From assembly GCF_004795055.1 (NCBI RefSeq), contig NZ_SSBJ01000010.1:62001-126000 (forward strand): DNA of 64,000 bases, read 5' to 3'. The first letter of the stretch is position 1, and every line of letters starts with the position of its first letter. Of this stretch, positions 16,303 through 24,999 are shown piece after piece. The position numbers were made by a program, and so were the translations under genes. The stretch comes from Streptomyces sp. A1136. Its GTDB lineage: Bacteria; Actinomycetota; Actinomycetes; Streptomycetales; Streptomycetaceae. The notes beneath the pieces were generated by a model. It worked only from the letters and a program-made list of their open reading frames with translations. It was not told the origin of the DNA and searched no databases.

Positions 16303-17345
16303 GCCAGCACCTGCGCCTTGAACGTCAGGTTCGGCTCGCGCAGGACCGGGATACCGACCGCGGCCGCGTGCGTCCACAGGCGCACGGGGTCCTTGGTCTT
16401 CCACATGCCGGCCACGACGCCGGGCTGGTCGCCGCCCTGGAGCGCGTAGTCGTCCTCCAGTGACTCGGCGGTCGTACCGAGCAGTGTCGCGCCCAGGTCG
16501 GTGGGCTGGCCTGCGGTGGTCGGGCCGGGGTCCGGGAGCAGGGCGATCGCGTTCGCGGGGGTGATGCGGGTGGCGACGCCGTCCAGCTTGACGCGAGCGT
16601 CGTACAGCTCGATGGGCGGCAGGCCCAGGGAGCTGAGCACGTTGTTGACCTGGTCGTTGGTGGCCATGGGTGCGGTGCCGGCCGGGGCCAGCGGGTACAC
16701 CTGCCGGATGACCTGGTCGCACTGCGTCATGTGCTGGAGGACTGCCTTGGGCATGAGGATGACGCCGGGCGTCTCGCCGTTGGTGTCCTCGTAGGTCTGC
16801 ACCCACGACTGGAGGTCGGTCAGCGGGGTCGCGGTGGCGTGGACGGACCACAGCGTGGCGGCGACCACCGAGTGGGAGCCGGTGCGGCCGAAGTCGATGG
16901 TCTGCTTGAGTTCGGTGATCGGCACGGACGCGTTGACGAGCGCGGCGCCGCGGGCGACCTCGAAACGGGCGCCGATGTTGCGGGCCAGGCGGGCCGCGTC
17001 ACGGGCGATGAACGGCAGCGCGTCGGTGCGGGTGAGCTGCCGCAGCCGCAGCCGGTCGTACTCGTTGAGGGGGATCTTCTCGCTGATCGGGGGCAGCTCG
17101 CCCATGACCTTGCTCAGGCCCTCACGGCGCCCGATCTTCGATTCGGTGTCCCACGCCCGGTAGGACGCGGCCTCGGCGAGACCGCCACCGCCCTTGAGGA
17201 ACTCGAAGTTGATGTCGTCGACGGCGACGTTGGGCAGCCACCGCGACAGGGTGAAGCGGTTGATCTGCTGGTCGGCGAGTGCTGCCCGGATCAGGCCGGT
17301 CAGTTGTGCGGGCTCGATGAATTCGGTGTCCAGGACCCAGCTCAT
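16299..17345 (-). CDS. Major capsid protein (lambda gpE-like)
   Basis: 348 residues starting MSWVLDTEFIEPAQLTGLIR. Length, the early linker region and the presence of an adjacent gpD-like decoration gene match the E family of HK97-fold capsid proteins. GVILMPKAVLQHMTQCDQVI lies in the expected axial domain. It forms the icosahedral shell. ATG 17345 follows a short AGGAGATGATC leader. Confidence 0.9.
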   Translation of the reverse strand: MSWVLDTEFIEPAQLTGLIRAALADQQINRFTLSRWLPNVAVDDINFEFLKGGGGLAEAASYRAWDTESKIGRREGLSKVMGELPPISEKIPLNEYDRLRLRQLTRTDALPFIARDAARLARNIGARFEVARGAALVNASVPITELKQTIDFGRTGSHSVVAATLWSVHATATPLTDLQSWVQTYEDTNGETPGVILMPKAVLQHMTQCDQVIRQVYPLAPAGTAPMATNDQVNNVLSSLGLPPIELYDARVKLDGVATRITPANAIALLPDPGPTTAGQPTDLGATLLGTTAESLEDDYALQGGDQPGVVAGMWKTKDPVRLWTHAAAVGIPVLREPNLTFKAQVLA

Positions 17346-17360
17346 CTAGATCATCTCCTC

Positions 17361-17750
17361 TCAGACGAACCGGATCGAACCGGCGACGTCCGTCTTACCG
17401 GCGGAGTCGACGGCGACGGGAAGGCGGGACTCCCGGACCTTGCCGTGCGTGAGCATGGCGGCGGCCGGGTCGAGGGTGTTGACCGTCGGCGCGGGAACCG
17501 AGGCGAACAGGAACCCGACGAGGGTCTGCCTGCCGTCCGTCGCCGCGTTGTCGTAGGGGCCGTACTTGCCGCCGGAGGTCACCATCCCCAGGGGGATGCC
17601 CGAGATGAAGAAGCCGTTCGGGTAGTGGGTGCCGGAAGTGAACAGGCTGGTGTCGAGAACGATCGTCTCGGTGGCCTGCGTTCCGTGCTCGGAGCCGAGC
17701 CACGACTGGTCGTCGCCCGCGAACGTGGTGGTCTTGATGCTGAGTTCCAT
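17361..17750 (-). CDS. Head decoration protein (lambda gpD-like)
   Basis: 129 residues from ATG 17750 with GGAGGGG at good distance. It contains DTSLFTSGTHYPNGFFISGI and GGKYGPYD, patterns of gpD-type capsid-stabilising proteins. It lies directly before the capsid gene, as in lambda. Trimers would sit on the expanded capsid. Confidence 0.85.
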   Translation of the reverse strand: MELSIKTTTFAGDDQSWLGSEHGTQATETIVLDTSLFTSGTHYPNGFFISGIPLGMVTSGGKYGPYDNAATDGRQTLVGFLFASVPAPTVNTLDPAAAMLTHGKVRESRLPVAVDSAGKTDVAGSIRFV

Positions 17751-17772
17751 GGTGTGATCCCCTCCGAGATCA

Positions 17773-18507
17773 TCAGGTCTTAGTGCCGCCAAGCAGTTGC
17801 TTGTACAGCTCGGCGCCGTCAGCGACGGTCCCGCCGCCCTTACCGCCGTCCGCGCGCCGGCGCGTGCCCTGGTAGCCGCCGCCGGCAGGTCGACGGCGGC
17901 GCGTGTCGCGTTCGTCCGGCTCGTCGTCCTCGCCCTTGTCGGCCTTCTTCGGGGCCAGCCGGTTGACGAGTTCACCGATGGCGTCCTCGTCGACTTCGCC
18001 GTCCTCGTCGACGTACTTCTTGAGGTTCACGTCGTCGGCGACGTCCTTCGCGTTCTCCAGCCGCCCGGAAGCGGCCGCGAGGAACGCGGAGCGGGCGACG
18101 CGTACGCCGGACTTCACACGTTCTTCCGCGCGGGCTGCGGCGACAGCCTCGTCGACCTTCTTGTCAAGGTCGCTCATGCCCTCACGCTTGATGCGCGCAA
18201 GCTCCTTGGCCGCGGCCGCGTTCTCCTTGGCCCTGGCTTCGTGCTTGCGCATCAGCGCCTTGTACTTCTCCGCCTCGGCCTTGTGGTCGGCCGTGTCGTC
18301 GCCCTGGCCGTCGTCGCCACCGTCCTCCGTGTCGGAGTCGTCGGTGTCGTCAGCCTGGTCGCCGCCCTCGCCGTCGCCGTCAGAGGCGCCGCCAAGGATC
18401 GGCCAGATCGGGTACAGCTCGCCGGGCGTCTCGCCGGGGCGGGCCTTGCGCCAGCCGAGAGCGGTCTGCCCGGTGTGGGCGTGGCGGGGCAGCGTGCGCT
18501 GGGGCAT
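17773..18507 (-). CDS. Capsid scaffolding protein
   Basis: 244 residues, extremely charged: an Asp/Glu/Gly-rich stretch at about 43-75, a long helical coiled coil at about 75-130 (EKYKALMRKHEARAKENAAA), and a basic, arginine-rich C-terminal tail ending ELYKQLLGGTKT. This is the architecture of actinophage scaffold proteins that direct procapsid assembly and bind the shell through the C-terminus. The start is preceded by a 13-bp repeat carrying the ribosome binding site. Confidence 0.85.
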   Translation of the reverse strand: MPQRTLPRHAHTGQTALGWRKARPGETPGELYPIWPILGGASDGDGEGGDQADDTDDSDTEDGGDDGQGDDTADHKAEAEKYKALMRKHEARAKENAAAAKELARIKREGMSDLDKKVDEAVAAARAEERVKSGVRVARSAFLAAASGRLENAKDVADDVNLKKYVDEDGEVDEDAIGELVNRLAPKKADKGEDDEPDERDTRRRRPAGGGYQGTRRRADGGKGGGTVADGAELYKQLLGGTKT

Positions 18508-18515
18508 GGTGATGT

Positions 18516-18528
18516 CTCCCGTGTCGGG
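18516..18528 (-). repeat. 13-bp start-associated repeat, copy 1
   Basis: Minus-strand CCCGACACGGGAG, a short CCCG/CGGG hairpin joined to a GGGAG ribosome binding site, stands directly upstream of the scaffold gene. Exact copies occur at 23495-23507 and 23520-23532. Confidence 0.6.
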
Positions 18529-18570
18529 GGGTGGTGTGCTGGGGGTGCTGCGCCGTGTCGGCGCGGCACG

Positions 18571-19374
18571 TCACGCGGCCGGAATGTCTTCCGGGCCGGT
18601 GAAGTTCTGGCGGCGGACGGCCAGCAGGGGGCCGATCTCGCCGTGCTCGCGGGTGATGATGATTTGCCGGTAGTCCGGGGCGCGGCCGCCTCGGTCCGAT
18701 TCACCCAGGTCCCGGGCGATCGCGTCGTGGGCCTGCTTCAAAAGGCCCTCGTCGATGATCTGCCCCGGGTCCTTCCCCGTGAGGAGAGGCTCGGGCTTGC
18801 AGTGACAGCCTGGATGGATCGGCATCAGGTTCTCCACCCGGTACCGCTGCGTCGAGGCGATCGTGCACAGCGCGCAGTTCTTCCCGCCCGACAGCCGGCG
18901 GCGGAAGAACTTGGCGCCGGTGCGCTTCATCGACTGCTGCGCCGCGTGAGTGCGTGCGAGCTGGAGGTCGGTTTCGGTGATGCTCAGCAGCCGGTTCCGT
19001 CCCTGGCTGACCGCGTCCGCGAGGTCGTGCCCGCGAGAAAGGGCGGTGCGTGCCTGGACGAACGGGCGCTCATACACTTGCGCCGGCGGTGTGCCGCGCA
19101 GCGCCTCAGGGAGCTGGACACCGGCCGGGGCTGCGCTCTGGCCGGTCATGTCGGAGACAAGCGCGCTCAGGTAGGCGTCGGTGACGGCGCCCATCTGCTG
19201 CTGTGCGCCCAGTACGACCGGCACAACCTGGTTGACGAACTCGGCGGCCGCGGCATCGCGGTAGTCGCCGAGCCCGTCGAACGCCCCCAGGACGAACGTG
19301 AGCAGCCGGTCCCGCAGGGCGCCGGTCAGCACGTCGTACCGGTCGGTGAGTGCGGCCTGGAGTGCCTCACCCAT
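18571..19374 (-). CDS. MuF-like head morphogenesis/minor capsid protein
   Basis: 267 residues from ATG 19374, overlapping the portal gene by eight bases. The N-terminal half is helical (portal-binding type). The second half carries the MuF-like metal-binding pattern NCALC...MPIHPGCHC at about residues 172-200. In SPP1-like phages this protein binds the portal and is packaged in small copy number. The gene lies between portal and scaffold, as expected. Confidence 0.8.
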   Translation of the reverse strand: MGEALQAALTDRYDVLTGALRDRLLTFVLGAFDGLGDYRDAAAAEFVNQVVPVVLGAQQQMGAVTDAYLSALVSDMTGQSAAPAGVQLPEALRGTPPAQVYERPFVQARTALSRGHDLADAVSQGRNRLLSITETDLQLARTHAAQQSMKRTGAKFFRRRLSGGKNCALCTIASTQRYRVENLMPIHPGCHCKPEPLLTGKDPGQIIDEGLLKQAHDAIARDLGESDRGGRAPDYRQIIITREHGEIGPLLAVRRQNFTGPEDIPAA

Positions 19375-20803
19375 TGAGTGTCCCGGCCTGTCCGACGTCG
19401 GGAAGGTTCCCGGCGGTCGCAGCGGGGGCCGGTGCAGGCAGGAGCGACGCGGCGAGCAGCGCCTGCGATGCGGCGCCCGCGGTGATGCGCCGCACCCGTG
19501 ACGGGGTCTCACCCATCTCCTCGGCAATCACGTCCAGCGGGTAGCCGATCGACTTGAGCTTGGTCGCGGCGTCGGCCTTGATGGCGAGGCTGATGTGCGC
19601 CGGGTTCGCCCACCGCACCTCGGCCTCGGTGTAGTCCTCAGGGACGCCAGCCTGCGCCGCGGCGAGGCTCATGACGTCCTCGAAAGCCTCACCGAACGCG
19701 GCGATGTGCTCGCGGATCTTCGCCACGTGCAGGATGTCCAGGGCGTTGATGGTGTCCGCGCTGATGTTGATGAGGTCGCCCGCGTAGTAGTAGGCGGGGG
19801 TCTGGGACAGGATCAGCATGTCCCGGACGTCACTGGCGTGTTCCTTGAGGAAGCCGCTGAGGTCGGTGGCGTCGAGCTGCCCGAACTGGGCGTTCTCACC
19901 CTCGGATGCCCAGATCGCCGACGGGGATGGCACGAAAGGCTGCTCGACGGTCATCAGCCCCGTGACGGGGTCGACCTTCTTCGCGAACTTGTGGCCTTTG
20001 ATCCACTTCTGGCGGAACCCGGAATATCGGGAGGCGGCCATCCGGTTCAAAATGCCCATGTTCACCCGGTCCTGAATGTCCATCACCCCGGCGAACTCGG
20101 GGCTCGGCTCCTCGCCCAGGTCGGGCATGCGGGCGAACTCCACCAGTTGCATCATGCCCAGGTCATGGGGCTCTCCGTTGTCACTGGGGCCGACGTAGTC
20201 CCAGGAGTCCGGGCCCCACGGCAGCCGCGTCCCACACCTCTCCTTCGTCTTGTACGGGAATCGTGTGTCGTCGTACAACACCCACGCGTACCCGTAGCCG
20301 TCGATGCTGTTGTGGATGGCCTTGAGCCCTACGTAGGGCTCGCCGGTCTCCGGGTCGTACTCGACGATGCACTCGCGCGGATGCTCGGGGGTGATCAGCG
20401 GCGACGGCCGGCCGTTCTCCTCCACCCTGCGCGGGTGCGGGCCGACCATCATGTAGCCGGTGGCCTGCGACATCGCGGCCCGGAACACGAGCTTCTGGCG
20501 GGAGTCGAGCCGGTTGGCCTGCCACCAGCGCGACGCCCGATCATCCGGCTCCCCGTCCGGGCCCGTCACACCGAGTGCAAAGAGCCGGTGTACGGACGCG
20601 TTCGAGATGAGCTGACAGAAGTTCGTCCGCGACTTCCGCTGAAAGTCGACAAACGCCTGCTGTGCGTTGCTGGGCAGTTCCGGCAACGGCGGCTCACCGC
20701 TGTAGTACCGCCACCACTCCTCAAGCTGCCCTTGCCGCCGGCGCAGCTTGCGGCCCAGTCGCAGCAGCCACCAGTCCGGGGTGTCCGGGGTCTCGTCGAG
20801 CAC
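19367..20803 (-). CDS. Portal protein (SPP1 Gp6-like)
   Basis: 478 residues from GTG 20803. WWRYYSGEPPLPELPSNAQQ near residue 30 and the long C-terminal helical region (LINISADTINALDILHVAKI) are characteristic of SPP1 Gp6-type portals. It forms the dodecameric channel for DNA packaging and ejection. It starts 22 bases after the terminase stop. Confidence 0.92.
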   Translation of the reverse strand: MLDETPDTPDWWLLRLGRKLRRRQGQLEEWWRYYSGEPPLPELPSNAQQAFVDFQRKSRTNFCQLISNASVHRLFALGVTGPDGEPDDRASRWWQANRLDSRQKLVFRAAMSQATGYMMVGPHPRRVEENGRPSPLITPEHPRECIVEYDPETGEPYVGLKAIHNSIDGYGYAWVLYDDTRFPYKTKERCGTRLPWGPDSWDYVGPSDNGEPHDLGMMQLVEFARMPDLGEEPSPEFAGVMDIQDRVNMGILNRMAASRYSGFRQKWIKGHKFAKKVDPVTGLMTVEQPFVPSPSAIWASEGENAQFGQLDATDLSGFLKEHASDVRDMLILSQTPAYYYAGDLINISADTINALDILHVAKIREHIAAFGEAFEDVMSLAAAQAGVPEDYTEAEVRWANPAHISLAIKADAATKLKSIGYPLDVIAEEMGETPSRVRRITAGAASQALLAASLLPAPAPAATAGNLPDVGQAGTLNG

Positions 20804-20825
20804 GCCGCCCCCTTCCTGGAGCTGG

Positions 20826-22484
20826 TCAGAACGTGAAGCCGCCCATTTCCTCGGCCTCGACCGCCAGGCCCGCCGCGATTGCGTCGAGACGGCACTGCCA
20901 AGCGAGGACGGCCGCGATCACGGCGTCGATCTTGTTCGCGGAGTCCGGGTGCTCCTTCATGATCTGAATCCCGGAGCGGGTCTTACGGCGACGCGCGTTC
21001 AGCGCGTGCCGGGTCAGCACCGACGACCCGTCGTATGTCAGCTCGCCCTCGACGACCGCCGTGTGGAACTTCTCCAGCGCCCGCACGATCAACGTGCTCC
21101 GGCCACCGGTCATCCACCACTCGATCGGATGATTACGCGTGGCCTGGACCTTGAGCCGCGGCCCGTAGGCCGCCTCCCAGTCCGCGACATGGGACTCCCA
21201 CTTCGCGGGGTCCGCGTAGAAACCGACCACGTCGTACCGCTCGAACGTCTCGGCAACCTCGGCGAGAACCTCGACCACGGGAACCTGCCAGTCCTTCCCA
21301 GCCAGGCCCACGGGCTGTTCCCACACACGGATCGTGAAGAGATGCCCGTCCGAGAGTCGGCACCCGACCAGCGCGGTCGCGTCCGTCACGCCGCGGGTCC
21401 GCTTGCGGGACCCGTCAAACCCGAGCGTGATCCGGTCCCCGGGCTCGATCTCCTTACCCAGGTCGGACACGGCGCGCATCTCCGGCTCGGACAGCCATGA
21501 GTCTGCGGCGTGCGTGATCTGGTTGAGGTAGTCGGCGCGCAGGTCCTGCACGTCGTTGCTGGTGTCGTAGAAGTCGGCGGTGAGCCGTTCGATCGGCGAC
21601 CAGCCTGGCGCGCACGGCGGATCGTGGAGGACGCACCCGTCGGGATGGTTGGAGCTGTCGCCGTAGGCGTACCGGAGTCCGGCGACCAGCGACGCCTCGT
21701 CGTCCAGGTCGGTCTCGCCGGGCGCCTCACGGTGGTCCACGAGGATGCCCGTGCCGCGCGAGCGCCCATCGAGGATGGCCTGGTAGTCCGCAGCGGACTG
21801 CTCGGCCACGGACCCTTCACCGGGCGTGAACGCGTTCGGCGTCTCGATCAGCGACCCGCCGAGCTTGCCCGCGTTGAACCGCATGGTCTTCGCGAGCCGG
21901 CGGCCGCCGTTGCCTTCCTTCCACTCCTCCGTCTGGTCCATGATCGCGAAACAGGCCGGATTGCCCTTCGTGGACGCGGCACTCGACGTGATCGGCTCGA
22001 TCTTGCCGCGCGGCAGATACACCACCGTGTCGAGCGCCTCGACCCCGTAGTCCCCGGCCAGCGACCCGCCCCGCGCCATCTCCAGCAGCGGCAACCACGA
22101 GTTTTCCGTCTGCTGCTCCGACACCGCTGCGAGTTGGATCAGCGGGGTGCGGATCGACGACCACGGACGGCCCACCGGCTCCCCGTGCGCGTCGAAGCCG
22201 TCCGCGACCACATCCGCGCACGCCTCGGCCAGCGCGATGGCCCCCAGGAACGGGCTCTTTCCCCAGCCTCGCGAGCGGGACAGGACCCCGCGCCGGATCA
22301 GCCGCCTCCCGGTGTACGGGTGCAGCTCGTAGAACCGGCACAGGAACTCAGCCTGCTCCTTCGTCGGCACGAACGGCTGGTACTCGTCCAGGCCCGGCTG
22401 CGCCAGGTGCTCGATCATCCAATCGAGGACGTACCAGCCCAGCGTCGGCAGCTCGCCCTCGTACTCAGGCCCCCGCCACGGCAC
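20826..22484 (-). CDS. Terminase large subunit
   Basis: 552 residues from GTG 22484. A Walker-A-like loop (SRSRGWGKSP, about 69-78) and a Walker B with DQTEEW (about 183-188) define the packaging ATPase. The C-terminal RNase-H-like nuclease has Asp357 in LGFDGSRKR and a later acidic cluster in NKIDAVIAAVLAW. It pumps and cuts concatemeric DNA with the small subunit and, probably, the nearby HNH protein. Confidence 0.95.
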   Translation of the reverse strand: MPWRGPEYEGELPTLGWYVLDWMIEHLAQPGLDEYQPFVPTKEQAEFLCRFYELHPYTGRRLIRRGVLSRSRGWGKSPFLGAIALAEACADVVADGFDAHGEPVGRPWSSIRTPLIQLAAVSEQQTENSWLPLLEMARGGSLAGDYGVEALDTVVYLPRGKIEPITSSAASTKGNPACFAIMDQTEEWKEGNGGRRLAKTMRFNAGKLGGSLIETPNAFTPGEGSVAEQSAADYQAILDGRSRGTGILVDHREAPGETDLDDEASLVAGLRYAYGDSSNHPDGCVLHDPPCAPGWSPIERLTADFYDTSNDVQDLRADYLNQITHAADSWLSEPEMRAVSDLGKEIEPGDRITLGFDGSRKRTRGVTDATALVGCRLSDGHLFTIRVWEQPVGLAGKDWQVPVVEVLAEVAETFERYDVVGFYADPAKWESHVADWEAAYGPRLKVQATRNHPIEWWMTGGRSTLIVRALEKFHTAVVEGELTYDGSSVLTRHALNARRRKTRSGIQIMKEHPDSANKIDAVIAAVLAWQCRLDAIAAGLAVEAEEMGGFTF

Positions 22485-22498
22485 GACGGCCCCCTGAG

Positions 22499-22987
22499 CT
22501 ACTCACCGGCGGCCGGGCCGGCCTTCCCGCCCGGCATCATCCGCAGTTGCCCGTACTGCTCCCGTGCCGACGCGCCGCCGGAACGCCCGCGGCCGCCATC
22601 GGCGCCGTCCGCGTCCGCGAACACCATCCGCAGCCGGGCCCGGTCCGCCGGCGTCGCCCCGAACGCGGCTACGCGCAGGCGCAGCTCACCTGCGGCGGAC
22701 ACGTCCCCGCCCCACAGTCGGGCGTGGATCAGCGCGGTGTCGAGGAGGTACTCCCAGTCGGTGGTGCCCAGGTGCTCGGCCTGCGGGGAGTCGATCCAGG
22801 TCTGCCACCACTCGCGGGTGCGCTCCGGCCAGACGAACTCGACGAGCTGGCCGTCCTTCTCCACCCGGAAGTCGGGGAGTTCAGGCGCTTCGGCCTGCTC
22901 CCAGCGGAGCACGGTCTGAGGGACGGTGTCCTTGTTGCGGCGCGCCCGCCGATCGTTCGGCTTCGGCGCCGGGCCCATGCCTGCCAT
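22499..22987 (-). CDS. Terminase small subunit
   Basis: 162 residues from ATG 22987, a one-base overlap with the gene upstream. The basic N-terminus (KPNDRRARRNKDTVPQTVL) and a helical core with EWWQTWIDSPQAEHLGTTDW match actinophage small terminases that recognise the packaging site. It directly precedes the large subunit. Confidence 0.85.
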   Translation of the reverse strand: MAGMGPAPKPNDRRARRNKDTVPQTVLRWEQAEAPELPDFRVEKDGQLVEFVWPERTREWWQTWIDSPQAEHLGTTDWEYLLDTALIHARLWGGDVSAAGELRLRVAAFGATPADRARLRMVFADADGADGGRGRSGGASAREQYGQLRMMPGGKAGPAAGE

Positions 22988-23187
22988 CAGACCTCCCTCC
23001 CTTCCTGGGTCCCGCCGCACTCGTCCGCGCGGCCCAACCACTGCTGGAGGTCGGCAGCGCAGTAGGCGCACTTCCCGTCCCCGTTGACCCCAGCTACGCC
23101 GAACCAGTGCCCCTTGGCCGCGATGGCCACCTCTCGTTGCTCGCCGTCAGCCAGTTCGGGCAGTCCGAGGATCTGAACGCGCGGCAT
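22987..23187 (-). CDS. Small cysteine-containing phage protein
   Basis: 66 residues. CAYCAADLQQWLG with a further cysteine near the end suggests a small zinc-binding fold. TGATG overlaps on both sides place it in the packaging operon. Function unknown. Confidence 0.6.
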   Translation of the reverse strand: MPRVQILGLPELADGEQREVAIAAKGHWFGVAGVNGDGKCAYCAADLQQWLGRADECGGTQEGREV

Positions 23188-23486
23188 CAGCGCACCGCCT
23201 CTGCGTCAACGTCCTGCGTGTCCTGGGCAAGCTCGGCAGCTTCGTACGTCGCTTCGAACACGTCCGGCTTGCACGGGTAGAACTCGCCCTGCACGCCGCG
23301 AATGATCCAGTCGCCATACTCGAAGGACACCCACGTGTTGTGCAGCCGGTCATACACGCGGAACACGCGGTTGATGTCGTCGAGCGCAACAAGGTTGTCC
23401 GCGAAAGCGCGAAGGTCGGCCATGCACATGCCCTCGGTCCACTGGACCGCTGAAACCAGGATGGGGCGCTTCCGAAATAGCGGCAT
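23187..23486 (-). CDS. Conserved small phage protein
   Basis: 99 residues from ATG 23486. It combines KRPILVSAVQW with WVSFEYGDWIIRGVQGEFYP and CKPDVFEATYE, a recurrent pattern in phages of many bacteria, of unknown function. Two exact copies of the 13-bp start-associated repeat, 25 bp apart, precede it. Confidence 0.7.
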   Translation of the reverse strand: MPLFRKRPILVSAVQWTEGMCMADLRAFADNLVALDDINRVFRVYDRLHNTWVSFEYGDWIIRGVQGEFYPCKPDVFEATYEAAELAQDTQDVDAEAVR

Positions 23487-23494
23487 AGCCGTAC

Positions 23495-23532
23495 CTCCCG
23501 TGTCGGGTGCGCGGCAGCGCTCCCGTGTCGGG
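23495..23532 (-). repeat. 13-bp start-associated repeat, tandem copies 2 and 3
   Basis: CCCGACACGGGAG (minus strand) occurs at 23495-23507 and 23520-23532. The copy nearer the start supplies the ribosome binding site of the 99-residue gene. The same motif precedes the scaffold gene 5 kb away. Confidence 0.6.
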
Positions 23533-23536
23533 GGCG

Positions 23537-24118
23537 CTACAGCAGTGCGTCGATGACGTGTTGCAGGTTCGCGAGACGCTGCGGCGCGTGGCCGTACGTC
23601 CGCCCGGTCACCGCGATGAACCGGCCCGTCCCGTACAGCTCGACCGAGCCGGGACCGACCGTGATGCGCCTGCCGTGCGGCAGGTCGCCGTACCCCCAGA
23701 TGTGCAAGCCGTCCCCGGACCGGGAGACCTCCACCCACGTGCCGGCCGCCGCGTCAACGATCTGCTGCGCCCAGCCCGCCAGTTCGCCATCGGAGTCCAG
23801 GCAGTGATCCAGGTCCAGGCAGATGATGCCGTCGCCGTTCAGCACGAAGCCCGAGCCGACGCCCGCACTGCTGGCCGCGGCCTCACGGTACCGCGCCCAC
23901 GTGGACGGGTCGGTGCTCGACGCGACCTCGCGGCTCACGGTGAGGGGCACCTTGCGGGCCGTATGCCGGACCCACCGCGGCCGGCTGGTCAGCTCGGCCG
24001 GGACCGTGCGGCGCGCTCGGTGTGCTGCGACCCGGCAGCGGCCGGAGCAGTACCGGGCATCCGCTCGCGCGATGAGCGGCATCTGGCCGGAGCAGTGGTC
24101 GCAAGGTCGGGTGGTCAC
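23537..24118 (-). CDS. Stand-alone primase-polymerase (PrimPol/AEP) domain with N-terminal zinc motif
   Basis: 193 residues from GTG 24118. An N-terminal four-cysteine motif (CDHC then CSGRC, C-x2-C-x15-C-x3-C) is followed by the AEP fold: motif I ICLDLDHCLD with both acidic residues, motif II SRSGDGLHIWGYG with the histidine, and motif III ELYGTGRFIAVTG. It has no helicase part and sits beside the terminase genes, far from the replication genes. It could prime at the packaging/replication junction or be an accessory primase. It resembles the bifunctional primase/polymerase N-terminal family. Confidence 0.75.
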   Translation of the reverse strand: MTTRPCDHCSGQMPLIARADARYCSGRCRVAAHRARRTVPAELTSRPRWVRHTARKVPLTVSREVASSTDPSTWARYREAAASSAGVGSGFVLNGDGIICLDLDHCLDSDGELAGWAQQIVDAAAGTWVEVSRSGDGLHIWGYGDLPHGRRITVGPGSVELYGTGRFIAVTGRTYGHAPQRLANLQHVIDALL

Positions 24119-24410
24119 ACCACCATGATACCCCGGATGTAACGGCTATAGCCCTCTGACCTGCGAGTACACCCTGTTACGGGAAGACTTGAGGGCCTGA
24201 GCGGCCGCCTCCCGGCCCCAACCCCCCAGGGGGCGAATCACCCCAGCAGGGTCCCGGGCGGCCACCCCAGGGCCACCCGCCCAGGGTCACAGGGCCAAGA
24301 TCCCCAGACCCGTACACAACCCGAGCCGCAGCACCTCCCGGGGCCAAGATGGGGTGGGGGGAGGGAGTCACCCCCCAGGTCACAGACAGTCACGGCCGAA
24401 GATCCCCGGC
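24119..24410. other. Gene-free packaging-site (cos) candidate
   Basis: No gene is visible in these 292 bases between PrimPol and HNH. The sequence is G/C-tract rich with many CCCAGG/CAGGGTC elements. GGGCCAAGAT occurs at 24292-24301 and 24341-24350, and the close variant GGCCGAAGAT at 24394-24403, about 50 bp apart. A gene-free, repeat-bearing block between HNH and terminase genes is where cos-type siphoviruses carry their terminase recognition and cutting site. The cut itself cannot be located by reading. Confidence 0.45.
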
Positions 24411-24713
24411 TCAGATGAGCCCTGGGTGCCGTTCGGGCGGCCGGCGGGCGGTCTCCCTCCACCTGGCCGCGTTGCCTTCCCTGCTGGTCTTGATCTTGTG
24501 GTGGTAGGCGCACAGGGCTTGCAGGTTCTCGGGTCTGTGATCATTGCCCGGCTCGATGTGGTCAACCTGGTTGGCATGGTGCCCGCAGGTCGGCCCGTCC
24601 TCGTGCCAACGGCAGCGGTAGCCGTCGCGCTGGAGAACGAAGGGCCGCAGCTCGGACTGCCAGTTCGGCGGTAGCTCGTCACGCCGCGTGCTGCCTTCCC
24701 ATCCGCCGCTCAC
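24411..24713 (-). CDS. HNH endonuclease (packaging-associated)
   Basis: 100 residues from GTG 24713, overlapping the gene upstream as GTGA. The HNH core is QVDHIEPGNDHRPENLQALC followed by YHHKIKT, with a zinc-binding pattern of CRWH, CGHHA and LCAYHH. HNH proteins encoded beside terminases are known to be needed for terminase cutting in cos phages such as HK97. The location here supports that role rather than homing. Confidence 0.88.
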   Translation of the reverse strand: MSGGWEGSTRRDELPPNWQSELRPFVLQRDGYRCRWHEDGPTCGHHANQVDHIEPGNDHRPENLQALCAYHHKIKTSREGNAARWRETARRPPERHPGLI

Positions 24714-24973
24714 GGCTGGTACCGATCCTCGTCGTCGGGGTCGGCCAGGGTCTCGGGTTCCGGGTCTGCACGCTCGGTGGTGCTGTCGAGGCTGACGCCC
24801 TGGACGTCGCAGGTGAAGCCGATGGGGTGGGGCTGGGGGGTGTCCGGGGGGTCGGTGAGGGGGGGGGGTAGTGCGGCGAGGAGGTGGAGGGCGGTGGCTT
24901 CGAGCTGGGTGAGGGGGGTGTCTGCGGCCTGGATGTCGATGTGGCGGGTGCCGTCCGTGAGGCGTATTCGCAT
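24710..24973 (-). CDS. Hypothetical phage protein
   Basis: 87 residues from ATG 24973. The N-terminal half has a short beta-helix pattern (MRIRLTDGTRHIDIQAADTP); the C-terminal half is proline-rich, then acidic. Its stop overlaps the HNH start (GTGA), so the two are translated together. Not recognised. Confidence 0.6.
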   Translation of the reverse strand: MRIRLTDGTRHIDIQAADTPLTQLEATALHLLAALPPPLTDPPDTPQPHPIGFTCDVQGVSLDSTTERADPEPETLADPDDEDRYQP

Positions 24974-24999
24974 GTGAACCCCCGCTTCCCATCCTGTGC

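Noticed and set aside
24411-24713. HNH gene as a homing endonuclease or intron
   Set aside because: Its place beside the terminases and the coupled GTGA start indicate a packaging HNH; no split gene surrounds it.
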